Positions 34,697 through 43,575 of a DNA stretch of 64,000 bases are shown one piece after another (the first letter of the stretch is position 1; each line of letters begins with the position of its first letter). A program made the translations under genes and the position numbers. The stretch covers positions 3,807,001-3,871,000 of the forward strand of contig NZ_CP023865.1 of NCBI RefSeq assembly GCF_003711105.1, given 5' to 3'. A model generated the notes under the pieces. That model searched no databases, was not told where the DNA came from, and saw only the letters and a program-made list of their open reading frames with translations. The DNA comes from Actinoplanes teichomyceticus ATCC 31121. Its GTDB lineage: Bacteria > Actinomycetota > Actinomycetes > Mycobacteriales > Micromonosporaceae.

Positions 34697-35104
34697 TCAG
34701 CGAACCCGGTGCAGCAGGAGCCAGGCGTCCGCCGGGAACAACCTCTGGACCAAAGCCCAGGCGAGCGCAGAGTAGTACGGGTGAGCGGCCGCCGCATCCA
34801 AGATCTCCGGATGGTCCACGCGATGGTCGGCGCCCTTCCACCGGAGCGTGCATCCGCCCGCGGCGATGACATTGCGGACCCAGTTCGTGCGGGCACCCCA
34901 CGGCAGGTTGATGACGAAACCGTCCGGAGTGGCAACCACCGCGACCGGTACGGACAGGCCCCGGCCGGACACCCGGCCGCGGTGGTGCACCACCGCCCAG
35001 AGCGGAAACCAGCGCCGCCCGGCCAGCACCCGGACCGCCGGCGCGGTGGCTCGGGCGAGGCGCCAGGACGTGTTCTCCGGGGCAGCAGGAGAGGAAGCCG
35101 TCAT
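34697..35104 (-). CDS. Deazaflavin (F420)-dependent nitroreductase-like protein
   Basis: A 135-residue DUF385/Ddn-like split-barrel protein. The pattern HHRGRVSGRGLSVPVAVV, FVINLPWGARTNWVRNVIAAGG and LRWKGADHRV is typical of the Mycobacterium Ddn family, which uses F420H2. The natural substrate is unknown. The stop is 2 bases from the converging regulator gene's stop, so the two transcripts face each other without a terminator. Confidence 0.88.
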   Translation of the reverse strand: MTASSPAAPENTSWRLARATAPAVRVLAGRRWFPLWAVVHHRGRVSGRGLSVPVAVVATPDGFVINLPWGARTNWVRNVIAAGGCTLRWKGADHRVDHPEILDAAAAHPYYSALAWALVQRLFPADAWLLLHRVR

Positions 35105-35327
35105 ATGTCAGATATTGCCCTCGTGGCAGCCGCCGGCGCGTCCCGGCGATCCATTGATTGCCAGGATGGGGGTGATGCGGTCCGCGTCCCTACGGCTACG
35201 CGGTGCCATGGACGCCCTTGTGGCGCACCGGCCGGTGGACGGAGAGCTGCCCACAGACCGGTGGACAAGCAGGCGGACCACGGCTGGCTCGGCGTGATGC
35301 CGGGACAGGTGGTGTTCGACCGGGTGC

Positions 35328-36161
35328 TCAGTGGCGGTTCCCCGGCGGCGCGGTGCGGGGTCGCTGCTCCGGGGAAGTCCCGGTCACGGTCAGGTCGCCG
35401 TCGTTGGCGCTCAGCGAGATCACGTACGGTGATTGCGGGTCGTTCTCGATGCCGCTCACCCGTACGTCGTCGCCCTCGATACGGTAACGGCCGGATGGGA
35501 CGGTGACGCTGATGTCGCCCTGATTGACTCCCACCGTGACCGACGCCGGCTCAGCCAGGCCGACGTTGATGTCCCCGACGGTGGCGGACGCCTCGACCGG
35601 ACCCGCGACGTCGAGCACGGTGATGTTGCCGCTGGTGGCGGACGCCTCGACCGGACCCGCGACGCCGAACGCGGTGATCTCTCCGCCGGTGATCCGCAGG
35701 GTCGCCGCGCCACGGGCTCCTCGTACGAACAGTCTGCCGTCCGTGGCGTGGAGGGAGACCGGGCCGGTGGCCTCGTAGACCTCGATGTCGCCGCTGGTCA
35801 TGGTGAGGTCCGTGGCGCCGACGTCAGTGAGGGTGATGTCGGCATCCGTGATACGGCCGCGGACCGCCAACCCTGCGGGTGCGGTGATGTCGTAGGTGAT
35901 GGCGTCGCAGTTGCTGCCGCATTTGTCGTCGAGGGTGAGGGTGGATCCGGAAAGCCGCCCGGCGCTGGGCGCCGGGGCGGTGCCGCTGACCTCTTGCCGG
36001 ATCCTGGTTCGGTCGCCGGCCGCGGTCCGGATCGTCACGTCGGCGGAGGTGCCGGTCAGGACGATCTCGGTGATCTTGGCGGGTGTGGCGGCGGTGGCCA
36101 CGGCGTTGTCGGTGAGAAGGAGCGCCGCGGCCATGAGAAGGACGCCCGATCGCTGTTTCAT
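35328..36161 (-). CDS. Secreted DUF4097-like beta-repeat protein
   Basis: A 277-residue exported protein. The ATG at 36161 opens a signal peptide (MKQRSGVLLMAAALLL with cleavage near ATAATPA). The mature part is a right-handed ladder of short strands with recurring D.T and G.I motifs (DADITLTDVGATDLTMTSGD, VAGPVEASATSGNITVLDV), as in DUF4097 adhesin-like domains. VAGPVEASAT is repeated exactly, one copy per rung. Two cysteines (CGSNC) are close together. Function unknown. Its 5' side opens a repeat-filled gap. Confidence 0.78.
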   Translation of the reverse strand: MKQRSGVLLMAAALLLTDNAVATAATPAKITEIVLTGTSADVTIRTAAGDRTRIRQEVSGTAPAPSAGRLSGSTLTLDDKCGSNCDAITYDITAPAGLAVRGRITDADITLTDVGATDLTMTSGDIEVYEATGPVSLHATDGRLFVRGARGAATLRITGGEITAFGVAGPVEASATSGNITVLDVAGPVEASATVGDINVGLAEPASVTVGVNQGDISVTVPSGRYRIEGDDVRVSGIENDPQSPYVISLSANDGDLTVTGTSPEQRPRTAPPGNRH

Positions 36162-36303
36162 GATCTGACGATAGCCCTTTTGGCCGTTTTCCACGGGAAA
36201 GTCGGATACGGTGCGATCGCGGTCCGGGCCACGGCCTCCCACTGCGCGTCTACCGGAGCTCCTCGTGAACGAGCGTCGCGCCGGTGGATCTGCGAGCGGC
36301 GGT

Positions 36304-36478
36304 GTCCGGTGGGCGGATCTCCTGTGGCCGATGCGGCTCCCTGCGGATATCGCGTGGCAGCGTCCGGTGGGCGCAATCACTCGTGCTCGATGCGGCTTCC
36401 TGCGGCCATTGTCTGGCGGCGTCCGATGGGGGCAATCTCCTGCGGACCGACCCGGTTTCCTGCACGATCGCGGTTTCT
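36304..36478 (+). repeat. 58/59-bp degenerate tandem repeat, three copies
   Basis: GTCCG(G/A)TGGG recurs at 36304, 36362 and 36421. Each unit continues with a (A/C)TC-rich middle and TGCGGCT(C/T)CCTGCGG. It lies upstream of the DUF4097-like gene, inside the gene-free 36162-36928. Confidence 0.75.
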
Positions 36479-36499
36479 TGCGCCGGAGGCGGCTCCCCG

Positions 36500-36915
36500 C
36501 CGCCCGGTGGTGCGGGCGAGGACCCGTGGTGTGGGTGGGAGGCCGGTGGTGCGCGTGGTGCGGGCGGAGGGCGGGTGGTGCCGGTGGACGGCGGGTGGTG
36601 CGGACGGCGGGTGGTGCGGACGGACGGCGGGTGGTGTGGGGGAGTGCGGGTGGTGCGGGTGGACGGCCGGTGGTGCAGGTAGAAGGTCGGTGATGCGGCT
36701 GAGCGGCGGTGGAGGGCCGACGGTGTGGGCGGAGGGCGGGTGGTGCGGGTGGACGGCGGGTGGTGCGGACGGCGGGTGGTGCGGACGGACGGCGGGTGGT
36801 GCGGACGGACGGCGGGTGGTGCAGGTAGAAGGTCGGTGATGCGGCTGAGCGGCGGTGGAGGGCGGACGGCGGGTGGTGCGGGTGGACGGCGGCTGGTGCC
36901 GGTGAACGGCCGGTG
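36500..36915 (+). repeat. 16/20-bp GGTGGTGCGGAC array with higher-order copies
   Basis: Units of GGTGGTGCGGACGGACGGCG recur in 20-base steps, with 16-base variants lacking one GGAC (starts at 36739, 36759, 36775, 36795, 36815). A larger block beginning GGTGGTGCAGGTAGAAGGTC occurs at 36669 and again at 36815, 146 bases apart. Stops are absent in one frame, so the PLP-enzyme frame is open through the array, but its true start is after it. Confidence 0.85.
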
Positions 36916-36928
36916 GTTGACTACTCGG

Positions 36929-37795
36929 ATGATCACCCTTGGCAGCTGGCCGACCCCGGTCGAGGAAGCGCCACGGCTGGCGGCCCGGATCGGGGCTGCC
37001 CGGCTGTGGCTCAAGAGGGACGACCTGACCGGGCTCGGTGGCGGCGGCAACAAGGTGCGCAAGCTGCAGTACACCTGCGCCGAGGCGGTGGCCGCCGGGG
37101 CGCGCGTGCTGATCACATCGGGTGCCGCGCAGAGCAACCACGCGCGGTTGACCGCCGCGGCGGCTCGGCGGCTCGGCATGGAATGCGTACTCGTACTGAA
37201 AGGGCCGGCGCCGGCGGCGGCGCGCGGCAACCTCCTGCTCGACGCCCTTGCCGCCGCCGAGATCATCTGGGCTGGTCCCGAGTCGCTGGACGAGACGGTT
37301 GCCGCCGAAGCGGCCCGGCGGGACGGCGCGTATGTCATCCCGTTCGGCGGAACGTCGCCGGCCTCCGTCCAGGGCTACGCCGACTGCGGCCGGGAACTGC
37401 TCGACCAGGTGCCCGATCTGGACGTCGTGGTGGTCGCGCTCGGCTCCGGAGGCACGATGGCCGGGCTGGTACGGGCGCTCGGCGCGGAACGGGTGCTGGG
37501 CGTCGACACCGGTGCGCTGCCCGACCCGGCCGGCGCCGTCACGGATCTGCTCGGCGGAGTCACCGGCCTGCGCGTCGAGCGTTCCCAGGTCGGCGGCGGG
37601 TATGCGGAACTGACCGGCCCGGTCCGCGAGGCGCTCCAGGTGGCCGCCCGTGACGAGGGCGTCTTCCTGGATCCGACCTACACCGGCCGGGCCATGGCGG
37701 CCCTGCTGGCCGGCGACTTCCGCGGCCGGAACGTGGTGTTCCTGCACACCGGCGGCCTCCCCGGACTCTTCGGCCACCCCCCATCGGTCTGGTGA
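36929..37795 (+). CDS. PLP-dependent ACC deaminase / D-cysteine desulfhydrase family
   Basis: A 288-residue fold-type II PLP enzyme. The cofactor lysine is Lys42 in GGGGNKVRKLQY, the following SGAAQSNHARLTAAAARRLG and the phosphate-binding LGSGGTMAGL are conserved, and YTGRAMAAL and FLHTGGLPGLFG close the fold. Whether it deaminates 1-aminocyclopropane-1-carboxylate or desulfhydrates D-cysteine cannot be decided here; the family contains both. The ATG at 36929 gives the family start. No clear ribosome site; a repeat array lies directly upstream. Confidence 0.88.
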   Translation: MITLGSWPTPVEEAPRLAARIGAARLWLKRDDLTGLGGGGNKVRKLQYTCAEAVAAGARVLITSGAAQSNHARLTAAAARRLGMECVLVLKGPAPAAARGNLLLDALAAAEIIWAGPESLDETVAAEAARRDGAYVIPFGGTSPASVQGYADCGRELLDQVPDLDVVVVALGSGGTMAGLVRALGAERVLGVDTGALPDPAGAVTDLLGGVTGLRVERSQVGGGYAELTGPVREALQVAARDEGVFLDPTYTGRAMAALLAGDFRGRNVVFLHTGGLPGLFGHPPSVW

Positions 37796-37943
37796 GCGCC
37801 GCCGCGGCCGTCGACGTCTCGCCGGCGCGCCGCCGGTCGACCGGGGCATGACCGAGACGAACACCGTCCACATCGACCGCCCCGAGATCACCGATTCCCG
37901 GCACGGGCCACGGCCGGCGGCGATGGCGCGCGTCTGCGAGCCG

Positions 37944-38010
37944 CCGCTCATCGACAAGGGCGGGTTGCCGCTCGTCGGGAAGGGCGGGCCGCCGCTCATC
38001 GAGAAAGGTC
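37944..38010 (+). repeat. 24-bp tandem repeat leading into a hairpin
   Basis: Three copies of CCGCTCATCGACAAGGGCGG plus 4 bases (at about 37944, 37968 and 37992). The third copy forms the left arm of the hairpin at 37992-38030. Confidence 0.7.
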
Positions 38011-38030
38011 GACACCTTCTCGATGAGCGG
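37992..38030. terminator. Long hairpin between converging genes
   Basis: CCGCTCATCGAGAAAGGT, a 4-base loop CGAC, and ACCTTCTCGATGAGCGG pair with a single bulged base, giving a 17-base-pair stem. It lies between the converging PLP-enzyme and alpha/beta-hydrolase genes and probably ends both transcripts. No T-run. The remaining 37796-38095 holds no gene I can support. Confidence 0.75.
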
Positions 38031-38095
38031 CATCCGGGCCGACCGCTCCTATCGCCCGGCCCGACGGCCCGGTCTCAGCTCCTGACGACCCGGTC

Positions 38096-38827
38096 TCACC
38101 TCAGGTGCCGGACGAAGAACCGGTTCGCGTCGTCCCCTTCGAACCACGGGACGCCGGTGTGCCCGCCCATGTTGGCGTGCAGCGTCTTCTCCTCGGAGCC
38201 GAGGGCGTCGAACAGCTCCAGGGCCGACTGCCGGTCGTTCGTCTCGTCGTCCCATTGCAGCAGCACCAGCAGCGGAACGGTGACCCGCCGGGCGTCCTCG
38301 AACAGGGCGCGGGGCACGAAAGTCCCGGCGTACAGCACGGCGGCCGCGATGCGTGGCTCGACCGCCGCCAGCCGGACGCCGATGGCGATCACCCCGCCGG
38401 AGTATCCCACCGGACCGCCGATCTCGGGCAGCGGGAGGAGCGCGTCCAGAGCGGCGCGCCATTCCGGGACCGCCCTGTCGACCAGCGGGAGGACGAGCCG
38501 GTCGACGATCTCGCCGGTGACCGGCTCACCGGCCGCCAGAGCCCGGCGCAGGTCGGCGCGGGCCGCCTCGGCGGCGGCGGAGCGGGGCCGGTCACCGCTC
38601 CCGGGCAGTTCGATGGTGGCCGCGGCGAAGCCCTCCGCCGCGCAGTGCCGCGCCCGGGCGGCCAGCCGGGGGTACATCGTGTGCAGTCCGCCGGGGTGGC
38701 CGAGCAGGATCAGCGGGGCCGGTGCGGAGACGGATCCGGGCGTCCACAGGATGCCGGGGATCTCGCCGAGCGTGAACGCGCGTTCCAGGACGCCGTCGTC
38801 GAGACGCTGTTCAGCGGTGAATCGCAT
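38096..38827 (-). CDS. Alpha/beta hydrolase (dienelactone-hydrolase-like)
   Basis: A 243-residue serine hydrolase. The oxyanion region is LLGHPGG, the nucleophile is Ser143 in VGYSGGVIA, the acid is probably Asp193 or Asp194 in LQWDDETND and the base His223 in MGGHTGVPW. It has no signal peptide. Substrate unknown. Monocistronic; the start is followed upstream by a 15-bp tandem array and the end of the large trypsin-nSTAND gene. Confidence 0.88.
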   Translation of the reverse strand: MRFTAEQRLDDGVLERAFTLGEIPGILWTPGSVSAPAPLILLGHPGGLHTMYPRLAARARHCAAEGFAAATIELPGSGDRPRSAAAEAARADLRRALAAGEPVTGEIVDRLVLPLVDRAVPEWRAALDALLPLPEIGGPVGYSGGVIAIGVRLAAVEPRIAAAVLYAGTFVPRALFEDARRVTVPLLVLLQWDDETNDRQSALELFDALGSEEKTLHANMGGHTGVPWFEGDDANRFFVRHLR

Positions 38828-39015
38828 GGTCGTGCCTTTCGGGAGTGCTGGTGAACGGCGCTCCCGGACGACCTATCGCCCGACCGTGACCCCGCAGGGG
38901 AGCACCCATGTCACATCGTTCACGGGTACCACCTCCTCGGTCTCTCGCACGGCCGGGTGGAAACTAGCAGCGGTCCCGGTGCCCGGCCAAACCATTTTCG
39001 ACCGCCAGACTCCGT

Positions 39016-39235
39016 GCCGGGCCCGCTGATGCCGGGCCCGCTGATGCCGGGCCCGCTGATGCCGGGCCCGCTGATGCCGGGCCCGCTGATGCCGGGCCCG
39101 CTGATGCCGGGCCCGCTGATGCCGGGCCCGCTGATGCCGGGCCCGCTGATGCCGGGCCCGCTGATGCCGGGCCCGCTGATGCCCGGCTCGCCGATGCCCG
39201 GCTCGCCGATGCCCGGCTCGCCGATGCCCGGTCGG
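39016..39235. repeat. 15-bp perfect tandem array, 11 + 3 copies
   Basis: GCCGGGCCCGCTGAT is repeated eleven times without a mismatch (39016-39180), followed by three copies of the variant GCCCGGCTCGCCGAT (39181-39225) and a decayed end. It lies just 3' of the trypsin-nSTAND gene, on that gene's strand reading ATCAGCGGGCCCGGC. As 15 is a multiple of three it produces pentapeptide repeats in every frame (MPGPL on plus, GISGP on minus), with no ribosome site for either. Confidence 0.97.
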
Positions 39236-39263
39236 GGCAGGGCCCCGTGGCGCGCGGACGACC

Positions 39264-42200
39264 CTACCGCTGGCAGCGGGGCGGACCGGGCTCGCCCGGG
39301 GCGTACTGCTGCCATTCGGCCGGCGTCGGCGGGCCGTACCGGTCGCAGAACTCGGTGCTCGCGATGTCCGGCAGCGGCACGAACCAGTCGCGGATCTGGC
39401 CGGTGTCGTCCACCGACTCGAAGAACGCGCGGTCCGCGCTGGGGACCACACCGGTGATCGCGCCCGGATGTCCGACACGGGCGCCGAGCAGGCGGGACGC
39501 CGCGACATCCCAGAGACGTACCGTACCGTCCTCGTCGCCGACGGCCAGGATGCTGCCGTCGACGTTGAAGGTCAGCGCGGACGTGTCCGCGGCCTCGTCG
39601 GCGCGCAACCGGGTGACCAGCGCGCCGGTGGCCGTCTCGCGGATCTCGATCGGCGCGTCGCTGCTGGCGGTCGCGAACAGGTCGCCGGACGCGGTGAACG
39701 CGAGCGCGTCGATGGCGTACCGGTAATCGGTGCCGACGTCGCGGATCAGGTCCCCGGTGCCGGGATCCCAGAACCGGACCCCGGTGTCGGCGCCGACCGT
39801 GACCACGGATGCGCCGTCCGGGCTGAAGGCGACCGTGTGCACGAAGGTGTCGTCACCGGTCTCGATGACGCGGATCAGCCGCCCGGTGGCGATCTCCCAG
39901 ATCCACACCCGGTTGTCGTCTCCCGAGGCGACCAGCCGGGTGCCGGCCGGGTCGATCGACAGGCTGGCGATGTAGTCGCCGCCGGTGCTCAGCGGGGCTC
40001 CGACCAGCCGGCCGGAGCGTAGGTCCCACACCCGGATCGGACCGTCCTGCGTGGTCGCGGCCGCTGTCCGCCGGTCCCGGTCGACCGCGACATCACCCGG
40101 GGTCCGGGCCGCGCCGGGCAGGCCTACTCCGTACGGCATCCCGGTCGTGGCCTCCCGCAGCTGTACGCCGTCGCGCCCGGCGGTGGCGATCAACGTGGTC
40201 CCGGGCACCGCGACCGGCCACAGGCCGTCATGTCGCCGCGCCACGCTCGCCGGCCGTCCGGTCGTGGAGTCCCACAGCCGGATCGTCCCGTCCGCGCCCC
40301 CGGTGGCCAGCACGCGGCCGTCGGCGCTGAACGCGACCGACCACACCGTCGCGTTGTGGCCCGCGATCGGCGAGCCGACCGCACGGCCCGCGCCCGGATC
40401 CCAGAGCTGGGCCGTGCGGTCGACGCCACCGGAGGCCACCCGGGTGCCACCAGGGCTGAATGCCACCGCCAGTACGGGCTCCTCGCCGGCCTTCATCCCG
40501 ACACTGCGCCGGCTCCGCAGATCGCGGACCGTGACGCCGCCGCCCTCCCCGCCGATGGCCAGTCTCGCCCCGTCGCCGCTGAAGGCCAGCGCGCGCATCG
40601 ACCGGTCGAGCGTGATCGGCGGCTGCGCCGGCCGGCCGGTGCCGGGATCGCGCAGCTCGACGGTGCGCTGGTCGGCGGCGACGGCGAGGAGGCGGTCGTC
40701 GGGGCTGAACGCCACCGCGTTCACCCGTACCGGGTACCGGATCGGGGCCCGCACGTCCGCGCCGGTCCTGCGGTCCCGGATCCGGACGGTCCCGTCCCAG
40801 CCCGCCGAGGCCAGGCGGCTGCCGTCATGCGCGAACGACACCGAGCTGACCCGGTCGAGGTGCCCGGTCAGCGCGGCGCCGACCGGCTGCCCGGTGCCGG
40901 TGTCCCACAGCTGCACGCTGCCGTCCGCCGACGCCGCGGCCAGCACGGCGCCGCTCGGGTCGTAGGCGATGGCGGTGACCGCCGCGCGCGGCCCGGGCGG
41001 CGGGGGCAGGGCGGGCCGTCCGGTGGCCGCGTGCCAGAAGCGCACCGAGCCGTCCTGTCCGCCGGAGGCCAGGTGGACGCCGTCTGGGGAGAACGCGACG
41101 GCGGTGACCGGGCCGTCGTGCCCGGCGAGCACCGACTGCTGCTCGGTGAGCAGGGTGGTCAGCGCGTTCGCGGCTTCGCCGGTCTGCCGGCGCTGCCAGG
41201 CCGCGGCCGCCAGCCGGCGGGCGGTCATCGGCCGGGTGCTGTCGATGGTGCTGCTCTGCGCGGCGAGCTGCCGGGACAGCGCGATGACGTGCTGCTCGTT
41301 CGCTCGGCCCGCGTAGCGCAGCGCGGCTGCCGCCGCGACGACCGCGAGAACGGTCAGGGTGGCGAGACTGGCCTGCACGGTACGGCGCAGCCAGGTCGCC
41401 CGGCTGGCGGCGCGGAGGCTGGCGGTCAGGAAGACGGCCACGTCGCCGGGCAGGCGCCGGTCGGCCGACCAGTGCCGGCCGTCGGCCAGGTCCCGGCCGC
41501 GCAGCAGTTCACCGGTCTCGTGCCGGTCGGCCCAGCGCCGTTGCCGTTCCTCGGCGTGTTGCAGCCACCGCTGGAACTCCTCCTCCTCGCGTACCCAGCG
41601 GCGCAGCTGCGGCCAGTCGCGGATCAGCACGTCGTGCGCCAGCTCGGCCACCGGCTCGCCGCCGCGGTCGGGGACGCTGGTCACCACCAGGCGGCGGTCG
41701 GTGAGCACGCCGAGCACCGCGGTCGTACCGCCGGCGACCTGGTGCAGGTCGGACACCTCGCGCTGGCGGCGGACGGCGGGGATGCCCCGGGCCGGGTCGG
41801 CGGGCCGCACCAGCATGGTCAGCAGCGTGCGGACGACCGCCGGCGGCTGACCGGTGATCGCCTGGTCGCACCAGTTCGTGATGCTGCCGCGCAGGCCGCC
41901 GATCCGTTCGTACGCCTGATGCGTCAGCACCCCGTCGGACGAGCTGGTCCAGAGCTCCTTGAGGGCCACGCCGAGCAGCGGCAGCGCCGCCGTGCCGGCC
42001 CGCGGGTCGGCGGTCAGCACGTCGTCGATGATGCGTTCCGGCAGGCCGGGCTGCCAGCACGCACCGGCCGACTCGGCCGGCTTGGTGACGATGTCGTGCA
42101 GTTCGTCGCGGGTGAGGGTGGCCGGGATGTTGACCAGTCCGCTTCCGGCGACGTCGAGCAGCGCGGGCACCTCGGCGGCCAGCCGCGGGTAGAAGTCGTC

Positions 42201-43196
42201 GCGCAGCACCAGCAGCACCGTCCGGCCCGGCCGGCCGATCGCCGCCGTCAGGTCGTCGAGCGCCGTGCCGGCGCCGGGTTCGGCGAGCATCTCCTCGAAC
42301 TGGTCGACGATCAGCAGTCCGTACCCGGCGGCGTCCGGGATCGGATCGCCGGGGCGGATGACCAGCGTCGGCCAGCGCCCGCTCGCCGGTAGCCGCCCGG
42401 CGGCCAGCGCGGGCCGGACACCCGCGGAGACCAGCGACGACTTCCCGGCGCCGGACGGGCCGAGCAGCAACAGCAGCGGGGGCCGGTCGGCCAGCGCGGC
42501 GAGCACCTTGCCGACGGCACGGTCGCGGCCGTGGAAGGCCGCGGCGTCCTCGGTCCGGAACGGTTGCAGGCCCCGGTACGGGCACGGCGTCGAGGCGGCC
42601 GGCGCCGGCCAGGCGGCACGCAGGGCGGCGGTCGAGCTCGCGTAGCCGATCCCGGTGCCCCGGTCCAGGGCGTCCGGGCGGGTCACCGCGGAGACCATGC
42701 CGATCACCGCCTCGGCCCGGTCGTCCCAGACCGGTCCGCCGCTGAATCCCTGCGTCAGGTCGTTGGCGTCGGTGAGCTGCAGCAGCCCGGGTCGCAGCAG
42801 GTCACCGGCCCGGCCGTAGCCGAAGTGGCCGCCCGCGCCGGCCTGGGCCGGGAAGCCGAACGACCGCACCGGGTGGCCGCGGCGCCCGTCGGAGCCGGCC
42901 AGCGGCAGCGGTCGCAGGCCGGCCGGCACGGCGTCCAGCCGGACGACGGCGATGTCCTCACCCTCGGGCGGCTCCCAGCCGTCGGCCAGCACCCGCCCGG
43001 ACGCCGAGGGACTGCCGGTGAGCTGCGGGAACCGCAGCCGCACCGGCTCGCCGATCCGGGCGCCCGCCGCCTCGACCACGTGCGCGCAGGTGATCAGGAC
43101 GTCGTCGGCGATCAGGAAGCCGGCGCCGGCCGCCGTGTCCCTGCCGTCGAGGATCTGCGCGACGGCGCAGGTCCAGGGCGGGATGGCGGCGCTCAT
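39264..43196 (-). CDS. Trypsin-like protease - nSTAND1 NTPase - TM - WD40 protein
   Basis: A 1310-residue multidomain protein. The trypsin-like domain (about 1-195) has a complete triad: His39 (ITCAHVV), Asp81 (EDIAVVRLD) and Ser152 (QGFSGGPVW). PYRGLQPF starts an nSTAND1 NTPase with Walker A GPSGAGKS (246-253) and Walker B LLIVDQFEE (294-302). A membrane helix (SLATLTVLAVVAAAAAL) follows, then about a dozen WD40 repeats (VAFSPDG...LWD). By analogy to known systems, WD40 senses, the STAND oligomerises and the protease acts. ATGA overlap with the upstream Trypco1 gene. Confidence 0.93.
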   Translation of the reverse strand: MSAAIPPWTCAVAQILDGRDTAAGAGFLIADDVLITCAHVVEAAGARIGEPVRLRFPQLTGSPSASGRVLADGWEPPEGEDIAVVRLDAVPAGLRPLPLAGSDGRRGHPVRSFGFPAQAGAGGHFGYGRAGDLLRPGLLQLTDANDLTQGFSGGPVWDDRAEAVIGMVSAVTRPDALDRGTGIGYASSTAALRAAWPAPAASTPCPYRGLQPFRTEDAAAFHGRDRAVGKVLAALADRPPLLLLLGPSGAGKSSLVSAGVRPALAAGRLPASGRWPTLVIRPGDPIPDAAGYGLLIVDQFEEMLAEPGAGTALDDLTAAIGRPGRTVLLVLRDDFYPRLAAEVPALLDVAGSGLVNIPATLTRDELHDIVTKPAESAGACWQPGLPERIIDDVLTADPRAGTAALPLLGVALKELWTSSSDGVLTHQAYERIGGLRGSITNWCDQAITGQPPAVVRTLLTMLVRPADPARGIPAVRRQREVSDLHQVAGGTTAVLGVLTDRRLVVTSVPDRGGEPVAELAHDVLIRDWPQLRRWVREEEEFQRWLQHAEERQRRWADRHETGELLRGRDLADGRHWSADRRLPGDVAVFLTASLRAASRATWLRRTVQASLATLTVLAVVAAAAALRYAGRANEQHVIALSRQLAAQSSTIDSTRPMTARRLAAAAWQRRQTGEAANALTTLLTEQQSVLAGHDGPVTAVAFSPDGVHLASGGQDGSVRFWHAATGRPALPPPPGPRAAVTAIAYDPSGAVLAAASADGSVQLWDTGTGQPVGAALTGHLDRVSSVSFAHDGSRLASAGWDGTVRIRDRRTGADVRAPIRYPVRVNAVAFSPDDRLLAVAADQRTVELRDPGTGRPAQPPITLDRSMRALAFSGDGARLAIGGEGGGVTVRDLRSRRSVGMKAGEEPVLAVAFSPGGTRVASGGVDRTAQLWDPGAGRAVGSPIAGHNATVWSVAFSADGRVLATGGADGTIRLWDSTTGRPASVARRHDGLWPVAVPGTTLIATAGRDGVQLREATTGMPYGVGLPGAARTPGDVAVDRDRRTAAATTQDGPIRVWDLRSGRLVGAPLSTGGDYIASLSIDPAGTRLVASGDDNRVWIWEIATGRLIRVIETGDDTFVHTVAFSPDGASVVTVGADTGVRFWDPGTGDLIRDVGTDYRYAIDALAFTASGDLFATASSDAPIEIRETATGALVTRLRADEAADTSALTFNVDGSILAVGDEDGTVRLWDVAASRLLGARVGHPGAITGVVPSADRAFFESVDDTGQIRDWFVPLPDIASTEFCDRYGPPTPAEWQQYAPGEPGPPRCQR

Positions 43197-43564
43197 GGGC
43201 AATCGGGGGTGTCTTGCTCCGCCTGCTCCTCCCGCACCTGCTCGTCGAGCCCGTCGCGGCGCCACCTCATCTTGACCTTGATGTTGCTGTTCAACGCGGT
43301 CTGCGTGATTATCGCGCCGGCCTGGGCGGAGAGCGCGACGCCGAACTCCACCTCCAGTTCGGCGGGTCTGGCGCGGCTGAGCTGGTCGAGCAGGATCTGC
43401 GCGGTGTCGGTGACCGGCTGCAGCAGGTCCTGCAGGGTGGTCGACACGTCACGGACCCGGTCGCCGAGGCGGCCGGCCTTGACCGGTCCGTCGTCTTCCG
43501 GGCCGGCGCATTCGACCAGGACCGCACCGCCGCCGGCCAGCGGTATCCGAGCCAATTCGACCAT
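43193..43564 (-). CDS. Trypco1 (CU044_2847 family) protein
   Basis: A 123-residue protein matching the trypsin-co-occurring domain 1 family: VELARIPLAGGGAVLVE at the start, an amphipathic helix (LQDLLQPVTDTAQILLDQL) and the closing strand block ELEVEFGVALSAQAGAIIT. By family knowledge this domain is found beside trypsin-like proteases in conflict systems, as an adaptor, substrate or effector. The ATG at 43564 is the family start. Its stop overlaps the protease gene's start (ATGA), so the two are translated together in fixed ratio. A charged tail (EEQAEQDTPD) follows the domain. Confidence 0.88.
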   Translation of the reverse strand: MVELARIPLAGGGAVLVECAGPEDDGPVKAGRLGDRVRDVSTTLQDLLQPVTDTAQILLDQLSRARPAELEVEFGVALSAQAGAIITQTALNSNIKVKMRWRRDGLDEQVREEQAEQDTPDCP

Positions 43565-43575
43565 GAGGGCGCCTT

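Noticed and set aside
37848..38090. Plus-strand ORF starting MTETNTVHIDRPEI with PPLIDKGG-type repeats
   Set aside because: It has no ribosome site, runs through the hairpin and then antisense to the hydrolase gene; the repeats are explained by the 24-bp tandem array.
38957..39457. Collagen-like or pentapeptide-repeat proteins from the 15-bp array (MPGPL on plus, GISGP on minus)
   Set aside because: Open in several frames only because the unit is 15 bases without stops; no ribosome site or proper flanking domain.
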